64,000 nucleotides of DNA. Source: Rhodocyclus purpureus. Its GTDB lineage: Bacteria; Pseudomonadota; Gammaproteobacteria; Burkholderiales; Rhodocyclaceae. The stretch spans positions 1-64,000 of the forward strand of contig NZ_NHRX01000043.1 in NCBI RefSeq assembly GCF_016653115.1, given 5' to 3'. Of the stretch, positions 16,380 to 24,323 are shown piece by piece; within the stretch, counting starts at the first letter, position 1; each line of letters starts with the position of its first letter. The notes under the pieces were generated by a model, which had not been told where the DNA came from, searched no databases, and saw only the letters and a list, made by a program, of their open reading frames with translations. The translations under genes were made by a program, and so were the position numbers.

Positions 16380-17168
16380 CTACAGCTTCTTCGCCTGCAC
16401 TTCGCCCGCAGCGCCGCCGACACCGAGGCGGTAGCCGAGCGAGATGTAGTGCATGCGGCCGGCGGCACGGTTGGCGTGGATGGCGATGCCGAAGGGCACG
16501 CTGCGCCCCTCGACGACGCTGCCGCCGAGCTTGCGCGAGAAGGTGACGGTGGTCTTGTCGCCGTCCTTGCCGCTTTCGACCTTGACCCCGGCCGGCAGCG
16601 CCGCCTGAGTCTTGCCGCTCTTCCACTGCAGCAGTTCGAAGCTGCCGGCGCTGACGTACTTGCCCTTCTTCGCGTCGCCGCCGGGCATGCCGCGCATGTC
16701 CTTGTGGCAGCTCGTCCAGCAGCCCGCCAACGCGGCCTGCGGCACCTTGTCGTCGAGCAGCATGATCGCCGCCTTGAGCTCGTTGGCGGCATCGCTGCCG
16801 GCCCTGGCGTCGGCGGGCGGCGTGAAGGAAAGGCGCACGTTGAGCGTGCCCTTGTCGACGGCGGCCTGCACACTGACCGGGAAGCTCACCGTTTTCGGCA
16901 TCGCCTGCGCGTCGGGTTCGTGCTTGGCCAGCCGCTTGGCCGTGTAGTCGAGCCCCTTCTTCGTTTCGTGGCAGACGATGCACGCCTGTCCGGCCTTGAC
17001 GACGCTGGCGCCCGGGTGCTCGCTGCTGATCCACTCGAAGGGGGTCGCGCCGGCGTGAAAAACCGTGATGTTGCGCGCCGGGATCTTGCTCCAGTCGGGC
17101 GCGGCAAACGCGGCAGCGCTGGCGACGGCCAGCGGGAGGCTGATGGCGAGGCGGATCGTCGGTTTCAT
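16380..17168 (-). CDS. periplasmic multihaem cytochrome c with CxxCH and CX3CH sites
   Basis: This 262-residue protein is exported by a Sec signal peptide (about 1-22, ending AFA). Haem site one is CIVCH (63-67). A second, unusual CWTSCH (150-155) has three residues between the cysteines. The C-terminal part, with FPVSVQAAV..LNVRLSF and PFGIAIHANRAAGRMHYISLGYRLG, resembles the haem-binding domain seen in type II DMSO-reductase-associated gamma subunits and in NapC-associated cytochromes. The ATG at 17168 has GAAAGGAGC upstream. It follows the NapC-like gene by 53 nt, so it probably takes electrons from the membrane quinol oxidase and passes them to an unidentified terminal reductase. Codons 203-242 are duplicated at 15027-15147. 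Confidence 0.7.
   Translation of the reverse strand: MKPTIRLAISLPLAVASAAAFAAPDWSKIPARNITVFHAGATPFEWISSEHPGASVVKAGQACIVCHETKKGLDYTAKRLAKHEPDAQAMPKTVSFPVSVQAAVDKGTLNVRLSFTPPADARAGSDAANELKAAIMLLDDKVPQAALAGCWTSCHKDMRGMPGGDAKKGKYVSAGSFELLQWKSGKTQAALPAGVKVESGKDGDKTTVTFSRKLGGSVVEGRSVPFGIAIHANRAAGRMHYISLGYRLGVGGAAGEVQAKKL
16440..16560. repeat. direct repeat copy B (intact cytochrome gene side)
   Basis: This is the 121-bp partner of 15027-15147, in the same orientation and 1413 bp apart, with 117 of 121 positions identical by eye. It lies inside the intact cytochrome gene 60 bp before its stop codon. Recombination between the pair would delete gldA and truncate or replace the cytochrome C-terminus. 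Confidence 0.85.
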
Positions 17169-17221
17169 GGGGCTCCTTTCAGGTCGGGTGGACGGCAGCT
17201 GGGGCAGGCGCCGGGACGGCT

Positions 17222-17803
17222 TCACTCATCCTCGGGCATGTTCTCGGGCAGCTGGTGGGCGATGCCCTTGTGGCAGTCGATGCAGGTGCGCCCATCGTCG
17301 CCGATCATCCCGTGCATGGCGGCGGCGCGCGGCGTCTGCTGCTCGGCCGACATGCCGTCGACCTGGTGGCAGGCGCGGCATTCGCGCGAGTCGGTCGCCT
17401 TCATGCGCGCCCATTCGTGTTGTGCAAGCTCGAGCCGCCTGGCGGCAAACTTCTCCGGCGTGTCGATGCTGCCGGTGATCTTGCCCCACAGCTCCTTGGC
17501 CGAGACGATCTTCTTCTCCAGTTTCGGAACGAGCGGGGTCGGGATGTGACAGTCGGCGCACTCGGCACGTACGCCGGTGCGGTTGCTGTAGTGCGCCGTT
17601 TGCTTGTATTCGGCTGCCACCGTCTGCATCTCGTGGCAGGCGTTGGCGCAGAACTCGGGCGAACTGGTCACTTCGAACGCCCAGTGCGTGCCGCCGAGGA
17701 AGGCGAGGCCGGCGACGAAACCGACGACGAGCAGGGTCAGCAGCGAGTAGCGCGCGGACGGGCGCAGCAGGGTGCTCAGGAAACCGTTTTTCTCAGCGAA
17801 CAT
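17222..17803 (-). CDS. NapC/NirT-family tetrahaem quinol dehydrogenase
   Basis: This 193-residue membrane-anchored cytochrome has one N-terminal transmembrane helix (about 19-38), then four haem motifs: CANACH (52-57, with three residues between cysteines), CADCH (82-86), CRACH (142-146) and CIDCH (174-178). His and Met/Asp residues in FCANACHEM, YKQTAHYSNRTGV and HGMIGDDGRTC fit the NapC/NirT/CymA ligand pattern. It takes electrons from quinol and gives them to periplasmic partners, here presumably the cytochrome encoded 53 nt downstream. No terminal reductase follows, which leaves the electron sink unknown. It is divergent from a LysR gene that may regulate it. Confidence 0.82.
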   Translation of the reverse strand: MFAEKNGFLSTLLRPSARYSLLTLLVVGFVAGLAFLGGTHWAFEVTSSPEFCANACHEMQTVAAEYKQTAHYSNRTGVRAECADCHIPTPLVPKLEKKIVSAKELWGKITGSIDTPEKFAARRLELAQHEWARMKATDSRECRACHQVDGMSAEQQTPRAAAMHGMIGDDGRTCIDCHKGIAHQLPENMPEDE

Positions 17804-17981
17804 GTGCGTTGCCCTCCAGGTGAAGCCCTTGCCGGCACGAGTTCGTCAGCGTCGCCGGGCCGGAAAACGGCGGACGCCGCTGGCGGGATCGCTGGCGAGG
17901 TTTGCGCCAGGGACATCATCGGCCAAAGTGGATTCGAGATAAAGTAGCTAAAAACGAAATGATTGATCCACTGACGGAGCA

Positions 17982-18878
17982 ATGCAATTGGAACTTCTCA
18001 ACGACATGGCCCTGTTCGTCGAAGTGGTAAAGGCACGCGGTTTCCGCCGCGCTGCCGAGGCCGTCGGCATCCCGAACTCGACGCTGTCGCGGCGCATCGG
18101 CGAACTGGAGAAGGCGATCGGGCTGCGCCTCCTGCGCCGGACGACACGCAAGATCGAACTGACCGAGGCCGGTCGGATCTACTTCGAGCGCTGCAAGCGC
18201 ATTGTCGATGAAGCGAAGCTGGCGCACGAACAACTCGGCGAGATGCTGGAGCAGCCGAGTGGCGTGCTGCGCGCCTCCCTGCCCGTGGATTTCGCCAACA
18301 CCTATCTGGCGCCACTGATCGCGGAATTCGCCTGCCGCCATCCCGGCATCAGCTTCGATCTCGACCTGACCCCGCGCCTCGTCGACCTCGTCTCCGAACC
18401 CTTCGACGTGGCCATCCGCATGGGCACCCCGCCGGACTCGACGCTGATCGCGCGCCAGCTGGCCACCCTGCCCTGCTACCTCTACGCCTCGCCGCGTTAT
18501 CTCGAACGATCGGGCGAACCGGCGCACCCGCGCGACCTGGCGCGGCACGAATGCCTCGGCTACCGCCTGCCCAAGGCCCACCTGTGGACGCTGCACAATG
18601 CCGAAGAGTCGGTGGAAGTGGCCGTCGGCGGGCGCTTCCAGCTCAACAGCGTCGAATTGATCCGGCGACTGGCCTCGCTCGACCTCGGGATAGCCGTGCT
18701 GCCCGCGGAAATCGCCGCCGAGGACCTCGACCACGGGCGCCTGCGGCGAATCCTGCCTGGCTGGCAGGGGCCGCTGGTCCCTGTCTATGCAATGACCGAG
18801 ACGCGCCTCTTGCCGGCGAAGACGCAACGCTTCATCGAGTTCCTGAGCGAGCGGCTCGGCGCCCCTGCGCGCGCATGA
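17982..18878 (+). CDS. LysR-family transcriptional regulator (CrgA/DmlR-like)
   Basis: This 298-residue protein has an N-terminal winged helix (FVEVVKARGFRRAAEAVGIPNSTLSRRIGELEKAIGLRLLRRTTRKIELTEAG split over about 12-61) and a periplasmic-binding-like effector domain from about 90. FDVAIRMGTPPDSTLIAR is typical of the large CrgA/DmlR-like subgroup. It diverges from the NapC/cytochrome/gldA operon across 178 bp, the classical LysR arrangement, so that operon is the likely target. The inducer is unknown. No clear T-N11-A site was picked out in the gap. Confidence 0.85.
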   Translation: MQLELLNDMALFVEVVKARGFRRAAEAVGIPNSTLSRRIGELEKAIGLRLLRRTTRKIELTEAGRIYFERCKRIVDEAKLAHEQLGEMLEQPSGVLRASLPVDFANTYLAPLIAEFACRHPGISFDLDLTPRLVDLVSEPFDVAIRMGTPPDSTLIARQLATLPCYLYASPRYLERSGEPAHPRDLARHECLGYRLPKAHLWTLHNAEESVEVAVGGRFQLNSVELIRRLASLDLGIAVLPAEIAAEDLDHGRLRRILPGWQGPLVPVYAMTETRLLPAKTQRFIEFLSERLGAPARA

Positions 18879-19282
18879 AGCTTCGTGGACAGGCCACCGA
18901 TCCGACCTTGCTGCTGCCCTGTCCCCAGGATTGGCAGTCTCCGGCACGCTGCAAATGCTCACGTGCTATAACGGTAACGATGTCGAATGCATCGATTGCG
19001 ATGTGCTTGACGACGCGTGAGGCTTGCTCCCGATGGCGGACGGCCAGACCTTGAGCAGGTAAGCCTGCCGCACACGCAGCCGTCCTGCCGGTTCGTCCAT
19101 GTCGAACGCGCACTCGCCAAGATCGTCTTCCGTCTCGTAGAGACACCCGGAGGCCTCACCCGCTCCCGGCTCCGGGATCTACCTGGTCCGGGCCTCGTCG
19201 GTCCCGACCCGCCCCCTCTGCTGCCGCTACTTCACCGTCGCCGGACAGCACCGCTGTCGGCGGCAAAACCGGAGAAAACATC
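18879..19282. other. intergenic region, no gene recognised
   Basis: These 404 bp lie between the LysR gene and the secreted propeller-like protein. Frames are short, unlike any family I know, and interrupted on both strands. No strong hairpin with a T-tract and no convincing promoter hexamers were found. GGAGAAAAC at the right end is the ribosome site for the next gene. Confidence 0.6.
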
Positions 19283-20827
19283 ATGCAGACCAAAGCTTCG
19301 CGCTGGGAGCCCAAGGCTCTCGTCCTTGCATTGCTCGCGTTCGGGTTCGACCTCCCGGCCTCGGCCGCAGACCCGACTGCCATCCCGCCGCAACCCGACG
19401 CCCGCGCGGTTCCGGAGTTCATCGGGCGTGAGGCGACGCCGAATCCCGTCACGTCGCGGGCCATCCCGGCGAATCCGTACATGTCCACGGGCTCATGGAG
19501 TGCTCCCCACGACGACACCTACATGAGCGACACGTACTTCACGCCCGGGCCACTCGGCAAGCAACCGATGAAGGTGTTCTCGACCTTGCTTGCCGAGCAG
19601 GACGGTAACGACAGGATCATTGGCGTCGGCGGCGCCACGACCGTCGACAGCGCCGGGCGACTGGTCGTCAGCGTCATCAAGCAGAACATGACGACAGGCG
19701 TGGCGTGGTCGCGCCTCACGCTGCTGGATCCGGAAAACCTGGCGACGCTCGCCACGATGGATCTTCCAGCCAAGGTCATCCCCATCGGCGCACGCCCGAC
19801 CGGCATCTACCTGTATCAGGATGCGCAGTACCGGACGGTGATCGGCACGCCTCTGCGCACCGTGTGGGTGGTGTCACACACCGCCAACAGCTTCAGCAAG
19901 GAGCGCGAGTATGACCTCAACCTGCAGACGGATACAGGCATGGGCATCCCCGCAGACGACGACATTCAAGCCCTCCAGCCCGACTTCGCCGGTCGCCTGT
20001 GGTTCACTTCGGACAAGGGCGTGGTCGGCACGCTCGATATGCAGACAGGCCAGATGCTCGGCAGCATGCAGTTGCCGGGTGAGCGCATCGTGAACGGAAC
20101 TGCGGCCGACGAGGACGGCGGCGTGTACATCGCCTCGACGCGGGCCATGTACCGCTTCGACGCGGACGCGGACGGCAAGCCGGTCGTCACCTGGGCGGAG
20201 CCTTACGATGCGGGGACCCATGTGAAGGCAGGCCAGGTGGACATCGGGACGGGGACGACGCCGACCTTGATGGGCGGGGATTACGTCACCATCTCCGACA
20301 ACGCCGAGCCGCAGATGAATGTCCTGGTCTACCGCCGGGCGAAAGAGGTCCAGGGGCCACGCCTGCTCTGCACGGTGCCGGTGTTCAAGCCGGGACCCAG
20401 TTCCAATGAAAACTCGCTGGTCGCCACCGACAGGTCGATCATCGTCGAGAACAACTACGGCTACAAGGACGACAAGTCGACATCAAGAGGCTCGACGACC
20501 AAGCCGGGGCTCGCGCGCATCGATGTGGATTCCACCGGCTGCCGTACCAAGTGGACCAACCGGGAAGTGAACATCCCGACCGTGGTCACCAAGATGTCGC
20601 TCGACACCGGGCTCATCTACACCTACAGCAAGCCGAAGGGGCCCGCCAATACGGACGCCTGGTACTTCACCGCGATCGACTTCGAGAGCGGCCAGATCGT
20701 CTACAAGCAGTTGGCGGGCACCGGCGGAGGCTTCAACAACGCCTATGCTGCGATCACCCTCGGCCCGGACGGGACGGCCTATGTCGGGGTGATGGGAGGC
20801 GTTGTCGCCATCCGGGACTTCCGATAG
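19283..20827 (+). CDS. secreted hypothetical protein, probable beta-propeller
   Basis: This 514-residue protein has a signal peptide (about 1-29, ending ASAA). The rest is rich in short Gly/Asp-turn strand repeats such as VDSAGRLVVSV, DFAGRLWFTSDKGVVGTLDMQTG, DEDGGVYIASTRAMYRFDADADGKP and TLGPDGTAYVGVMGGVVAI. This pattern indicates a PQQ-like or WD-type propeller. A single Cys pair (in LLCTV and TGCRTKW) could form a disulfide. No catalytic or cofactor motif is visible. GGAGAAAAC precedes the ATG. The gene stands alone between a LysR regulator and bzdR on the opposite strand. Binding or enzymatic roles are both possible. Confidence 0.65.
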   Translation: MQTKASRWEPKALVLALLAFGFDLPASAADPTAIPPQPDARAVPEFIGREATPNPVTSRAIPANPYMSTGSWSAPHDDTYMSDTYFTPGPLGKQPMKVFSTLLAEQDGNDRIIGVGGATTVDSAGRLVVSVIKQNMTTGVAWSRLTLLDPENLATLATMDLPAKVIPIGARPTGIYLYQDAQYRTVIGTPLRTVWVVSHTANSFSKEREYDLNLQTDTGMGIPADDDIQALQPDFAGRLWFTSDKGVVGTLDMQTGQMLGSMQLPGERIVNGTAADEDGGVYIASTRAMYRFDADADGKPVVTWAEPYDAGTHVKAGQVDIGTGTTPTLMGGDYVTISDNAEPQMNVLVYRRAKEVQGPRLLCTVPVFKPGPSSNENSLVATDRSIIVENNYGYKDDKSTSRGSTTKPGLARIDVDSTGCRTKWTNREVNIPTVVTKMSLDTGLIYTYSKPKGPANTDAWYFTAIDFESGQIVYKQLAGTGGGFNNAYAAITLGPDGTAYVGVMGGVVAIRDFR

Positions 20828-20888
20828 GCGCCAAGAACACAGGGGACGGGAGATCGAGCGGAAGGAAGATCTCCCGCCCAAGGAGACT

Positions 20889-21773
20889 TCAGCCGGCGAC
20901 GAGTTTCAGCAGTTCGGCAAGGCTCTCCTCGACGCGGGCGCCCGAGGTGTTGACGCTGGCGTCGGCCTTGGCGTACATCGGCTCGCGACCGGCGAGGATG
21001 CGTTCGAGGTCCTTGATCGCCTCGCGGTTCTCCCCCATCGGCCGATGGTCGCCCTGGGCGACGACACGCGCCATGTGCTCGGTCGGCGTGGCCTTGATCC
21101 AGACCGTGTAACACGCGGTGAGCAGTTCGTCGAAGGTCGCCGGCTCGCTGACGATGCCGCCGCCGGTCGACAAGACGAAGCGCTCGTTGGCGGCGATCAG
21201 CGCCTGCAGCGTGCGCCGTTCGTAACGGCGGTAGACCGACTGGCCGTAGAGCGAGAAGATTTCCGAGAGTTTCATCCCGGCGGCGCGTTCGATCTCCTCG
21301 CCGATCTCGAAGTAAGGGACCTGAAGTTGCTGCGCGAGCAGCTTGCCGAGCGTGCTCTTGCCTGCGCCGCGCAAGCCGACCAGCGCGATGCGCTGGCGCC
21401 GCCCGCCCTTGTCGAAAGCCCCCTGCAGGATGTCGCGCGCCTCGGCCAACTGCAGCGGTGACAGGCGCGAGAGGTACTGGACGAGCAGCGTGAACTCGGG
21501 CGGATGCTCGGGCCCGACACGGACGATCTCTTCGAGCGGCAGCGCCAGCGCCTGCGCGACCTGGCGCAGGCGGATGATCGAGATGTTGCCGTCGCCGCCC
21601 TCGAGTTGCGCGAGGTAGCGCACCGACACCCCGGAATCGCTGGCGAGCATCGCCCGCGTCATTCCCCGGCGCAGGCGCAGGTCGCGTACGCGCTGTCCGA
21701 GCGCCTGCAGATAGTCGCCTTCGTCGCCCGCCGGGTCGGCAGTCGGCGCAGGCTGCGAAAGGTCCTTGTCCAT
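20889..21773 (-). CDS. bzdR: BzdR-type repressor: XRE helix-turn-helix fused to shikimate-kinase-like domain
   Basis: This 294-residue protein has an N-terminal XRE helix-turn-helix (about 25-85: LRLRRGMTRAMLASDSGVS, RYLAQLEGG). A linker follows, then from about 127 a shikimate-kinase-like domain with Walker A GLRGAGKST (133-141) and STGGG near the active site. This architecture defines BzdR, the benzoyl-CoA-responsive repressor of the bzd operon; the kinase-like domain senses the CoA ester rather than phosphorylating shikimate. The ATG at 21773 is chosen because a good promoter begins transcription near 21795, downstream of the alternative GTG at 21803. Its likely targets are the bzdN promoter at 6.5 kb and its own promoter. 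Confidence 0.88.
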   Translation of the reverse strand: MDKDLSQPAPTADPAGDEGDYLQALGQRVRDLRLRRGMTRAMLASDSGVSVRYLAQLEGGDGNISIIRLRQVAQALALPLEEIVRVGPEHPPEFTLLVQYLSRLSPLQLAEARDILQGAFDKGGRRQRIALVGLRGAGKSTLGKLLAQQLQVPYFEIGEEIERAAGMKLSEIFSLYGQSVYRRYERRTLQALIAANERFVLSTGGGIVSEPATFDELLTACYTVWIKATPTEHMARVVAQGDHRPMGENREAIKDLERILAGREPMYAKADASVNTSGARVEESLAELLKLVAG

Positions 21774-21794
21774 GTCTTGCCCATCCTGGAAGCT

Positions 21795-21830
21795 GGGACG
21801 CACTATAGTGCAGCAGCGCAGGGCTGTCGA
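21795..21830 (-). promoter_or_regulatory. bzdR promoter with palindromic operator over the -10
   Basis: Read leftward, TCGACA (21830-21825) is followed after exactly 17 bp by TATAGT (21807-21802), a near-consensus sigma-70 promoter. The perfect palindrome GCACTATAGTGC (21800-21811, extended to TGCA at 21809-21812) covers the -10. Its GTGC/TGCA arms match the core bases of the bzdN promoter repeats, so BzdR autorepression is likely. Transcription would start near 21795, giving a leader of about 20 nt. Confidence 0.6.
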
Positions 21831-22763
21831 CTAGTCGCCGGCACCCGACGTCTCGTGGAAGGCGCTCGCCTCGGCCAGCAGCCAGTCGCGAAACGCGCGA
21901 AAGGTCTGCGACTCGGCCTGGTGCTCCGGAAAGATCAGGTAGTAGGCCTTGTCGCTCAGGTACTGGTGCGGCATGGCGACGCAGAGCGCGCCGCTGGCGA
22001 GCTCGTCGGCGACCATCATCGGCGGCATCAGCGCAACGCCCATGTCGCACAGCGCCGCCTGCGCGAGCATGCTGAACAGGTCGAAGCGCGGCCCGGTCAG
22101 GTCGCGCGCGACCTGCATGCCGAGCGAGGCGAACCAGCTGCGCCAGGCGTAGGGTCGCGTCGACAACTGCAGCAGCGGCAGCGTCGCGATGTCCTCGGCG
22201 GTGAGCGGCGCCGGCCCGCGGCGCGCGCAGACGCGCTCGAGCAGGCGCGGGCTGCACACCGGCAGCAGCGCTTCGCGCATCAGGAAACACGCCTGCGTTC
22301 CCGGCCAGCCGCCCTTGCCGAACCAGATCGCCGCGTCGTAGTCGGTTTCGGTGAACAGGAAAGGCCGCGTCCGCGTCTCCATATTGACGAAGACATCGGG
22401 GTGCCCGGCAAGAAAGCGCGGCAGGCGCGGCAGCAACCACTTGGTCGCGAACGCGGGGACCACGGCGAGGTCGATGGTGCCGCCCTGCCCCTGCCTCGCC
22501 ATCACCGACAGCGCGTCGCGTTCGACCTCGTCGAGGCGCGCGGTCACCTGCCGGCTGTAGGAAATCCCCGCCTCGGTCAGCTTGATGCCGCGCTTGCTGC
22601 GACGAAACAGCTTGACGCCGAGAAAATCCTCGAGCCCGGCGACCTGCCGGCAGATCGCGCTGTGCGTCTGCGCGAGTTCCTCGGCAGCACGCGTGAAACT
22701 CTCGTGGCGGGCCGCCGCCTCGAAGGCGATCAGCGCATTGGTCGTCGGAATCTTGCGTCGCAT
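21831..22763 (-). CDS. gcdR: LysR-family regulator, probable GcdR
   Basis: This 310-residue LysR protein of the GcvA-like subgroup starts MRRKIPTTNALIAFEAAARHESFTRAAEELAQTHSAICRQV (split here as the winged helix, about 1-60). The effector domain includes DYDAAIWFGKGGWPG and the C-terminal FRAFRDWLLAEA typical of that group. The ATG at 22763 is chosen because family members begin at this point; an ATG six codons upstream is also open. It diverges from gcdH over 252 bp containing a 7-3-7 inverted repeat, and the gcdR-gcdH pairing is known in Azoarcus. The likely role is activation of gcdH in response to glutarate or glutaryl-CoA. Confidence 0.8.
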   Translation of the reverse strand: MRRKIPTTNALIAFEAAARHESFTRAAEELAQTHSAICRQVAGLEDFLGVKLFRRSKRGIKLTEAGISYSRQVTARLDEVERDALSVMARQGQGGTIDLAVVPAFATKWLLPRLPRFLAGHPDVFVNMETRTRPFLFTETDYDAAIWFGKGGWPGTQACFLMREALLPVCSPRLLERVCARRGPAPLTAEDIATLPLLQLSTRPYAWRSWFASLGMQVARDLTGPRFDLFSMLAQAALCDMGVALMPPMMVADELASGALCVAMPHQYLSDKAYYLIFPEHQAESQTFRAFRDWLLAEASAFHETSGAGD

Positions 22764-22839
22764 CTGGGTTCGCCTGAGCATGGAGCGGCTTCGGAAAGGC
22801 GGGGGCCGGACTCGGGCGTCTTCGTCCGCAAATCTTTGT

Positions 22840-22856
22840 TGTGCGATTTTCGCACA
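22840..22856. promoter_or_regulatory. candidate GcdR operator between gcdR and gcdH
   Basis: TGTGCGA-TTT-TCGCACA is a perfect 7-bp inverted repeat with a 3-bp spacer. It contains the LysR-box form T-N11-A (22842-22854). It lies 77 bp upstream of the inferred gcdR start and 160 bp upstream of gcdH, the only strong dyad in the gap. No clear -35/-10 pair for either gene was resolved. Confidence 0.55.
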
Positions 22857-23015
22857 TGCGCGTGAAAAATAGTCGTTTGTGCCGGCGCCCGCGCCCGACT
22901 ACGATGGCGCCCATTGCCGGAGCGACGCCGACGGCAGCACCGGCCGCAGGCAGGAATCCGCAAGGGCCCTACCTGCATATTCCCTTCAACCACCCCCTCT
23001 CCAGCGAGAACAACG

Positions 23016-24206
23016 ATGGCAGCGAACGAGAAGCTCTCCTTCAACTGGGAAGACCCCTACGGACTCGACGCACAACTGAGCGACGAGGAACGCATGGTGC
23101 GCGAAACCGCGCTCAACTACGCGCGCGACCGCCTGCAGCCGCGCGTGCAGCACGCCTTCCGCAATGAACACACCGACCGCGAGATCTTCAACGAGATGGG
23201 CGAACTCGGACTGCTCGGCCCGACCATCCCCGAGCAGTACGGCGGCGCCGGACTCAACTACGTTGCCTACGGCCTGATCGCGCGCGAAGTCGAGCGCGTC
23301 GACTCGGGCTACCGCTCGATGATGAGCGTGCAGTCGTCGCTGGTGATGGTGCCGATCAACGAGTTCGGCACCGAAGAACAGAAGAAGAAGTACCTGCCCA
23401 AGCTCGCCACCGGCGAATGGGTCGGCTGTTTCGGCCTGACCGAACCGAACCACGGCTCGGATCCCGGCTCGATGATCACGCGTGCGCGCAAGGTCGACGG
23501 CGGCTACCTGCTGTCGGGATCGAAGATGTGGATCACCAATTCGCCGATCGCCGACGTCTTCGTCGTCTGGGCCAAGGACGACGCCGGCGACATCCGCGGC
23601 TTCATCCTGGAAAAGGGAATGAAGGGGCTGTCGGCGCCGGCGATCCACGGCAAGGTCGGCCTGCGCGCATCGATCACCGGCGAGATCGTCATGGACGAGG
23701 TGTTCGTTCCCGACGAGCAACTGATGCCACACGTGCGCGGACTCAAGGGACCGTTCACCTGCCTCAACTCGGCACGCTACGGAATCGCCTGGGGGGCGCT
23801 CGGCGCCGCCGAGTCGTGCTTCCACACCGCGCGCCAGTACGTGCTCGACCGCAAGCAGTTCGGCCGCCCGCTCGCCGCCAACCAGCTGATCCAGAAGAAG
23901 CTCGCCGACATGCTCACCGAGATCACGCTCGGCCTGCAGGCCTGCCTGCGCCTCGGCCGGCTCAAGGACGAAGGGCGCGCGCCGGTCGAGCTGACCTCGA
24001 TCGTCAAGCGCAACTCCTGCGGCAAGGCGCTGGAGATCGCGCGGATGGCACGCGACATGCTCGGCGGCAACGGCATCTCCGACGAGTTCGGCGTCATCCG
24101 CCACATGGTCAACCTGGAAGTGGTGAACACCTACGAGGGCACGCACGACGTGCACGCGCTGATCCTCGGCCGTGCGATCACCGGCATCCCGGCCTTCGCG
24201 AACTGA
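23016..24206 (+). CDS. gcdH: glutaryl-CoA dehydrogenase
   Basis: This 396-residue FAD-dependent acyl-CoA dehydrogenase converts glutaryl-CoA to crotonyl-CoA with CO2 loss, the last specific step of anaerobic benzoate degradation and also of lysine/tryptophan breakdown. [21 protein letters not shown] opens the protein in the GcdH manner. [50 protein letters not shown] and [18 protein letters not shown] (catalytic Glu in YEGT, about 373) are family hallmarks. The start at 23016 gives the family N-terminus; a 34-codon upstream extension is unlike it. It is transcribed divergently from gcdR. Electrons pass to ETF. Confidence 0.92.
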   Translation: MAANEKLSFNWEDPYGLDAQLSDEERMVRETALNYARDRLQPRVQHAFRNEHTDREIFNEMGELGLLGPTIPEQYGGAGLNYVAYGLIAREVERVDSGYRSMMSVQSSLVMVPINEFGTEEQKKKYLPKLATGEWVGCFGLTEPNHGSDPGSMITRARKVDGGYLLSGSKMWITNSPIADVFVVWAKDDAGDIRGFILEKGMKGLSAPAIHGKVGLRASITGEIVMDEVFVPDEQLMPHVRGLKGPFTCLNSARYGIAWGALGAAESCFHTARQYVLDRKQFGRPLAANQLIQKKLADMLTEITLGLQACLRLGRLKDEGRAPVELTSIVKRNSCGKALEIARMARDMLGGNGISDEFGVIRHMVNLEVVNTYEGTHDVHALILGRAITGIPAFAN

Positions 24207-24323
24207 GGCAGCAGCAATTGCGCCGGCGACCGTCACGGTCGGCGGCGCATTTCTTCGGGTCACGGGCAAGCGCGCCGCAGGAGGACGCCGCTGCTGTCGG
24301 CAGGAGCCGACAGCCGTGCCCGC

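Noticed and set aside
14886-16560. IS element or transposon around gldA
   Set aside because: No transposase frame, no terminal inverted repeats and no short target duplication; the flanking repeats are cytochrome sequence.
17960-17981. TTGAT near the LysR start as an FNR half of a full box
   Set aside because: The second half reads TGACG where ATCAA is needed, so there is no palindrome.
21774-21803. GTG at 21803 as the bzdR start
   Set aside because: It lies inside the -10/operator and upstream of the inferred transcription start; the ATG at 21773 gives the family-like protein.
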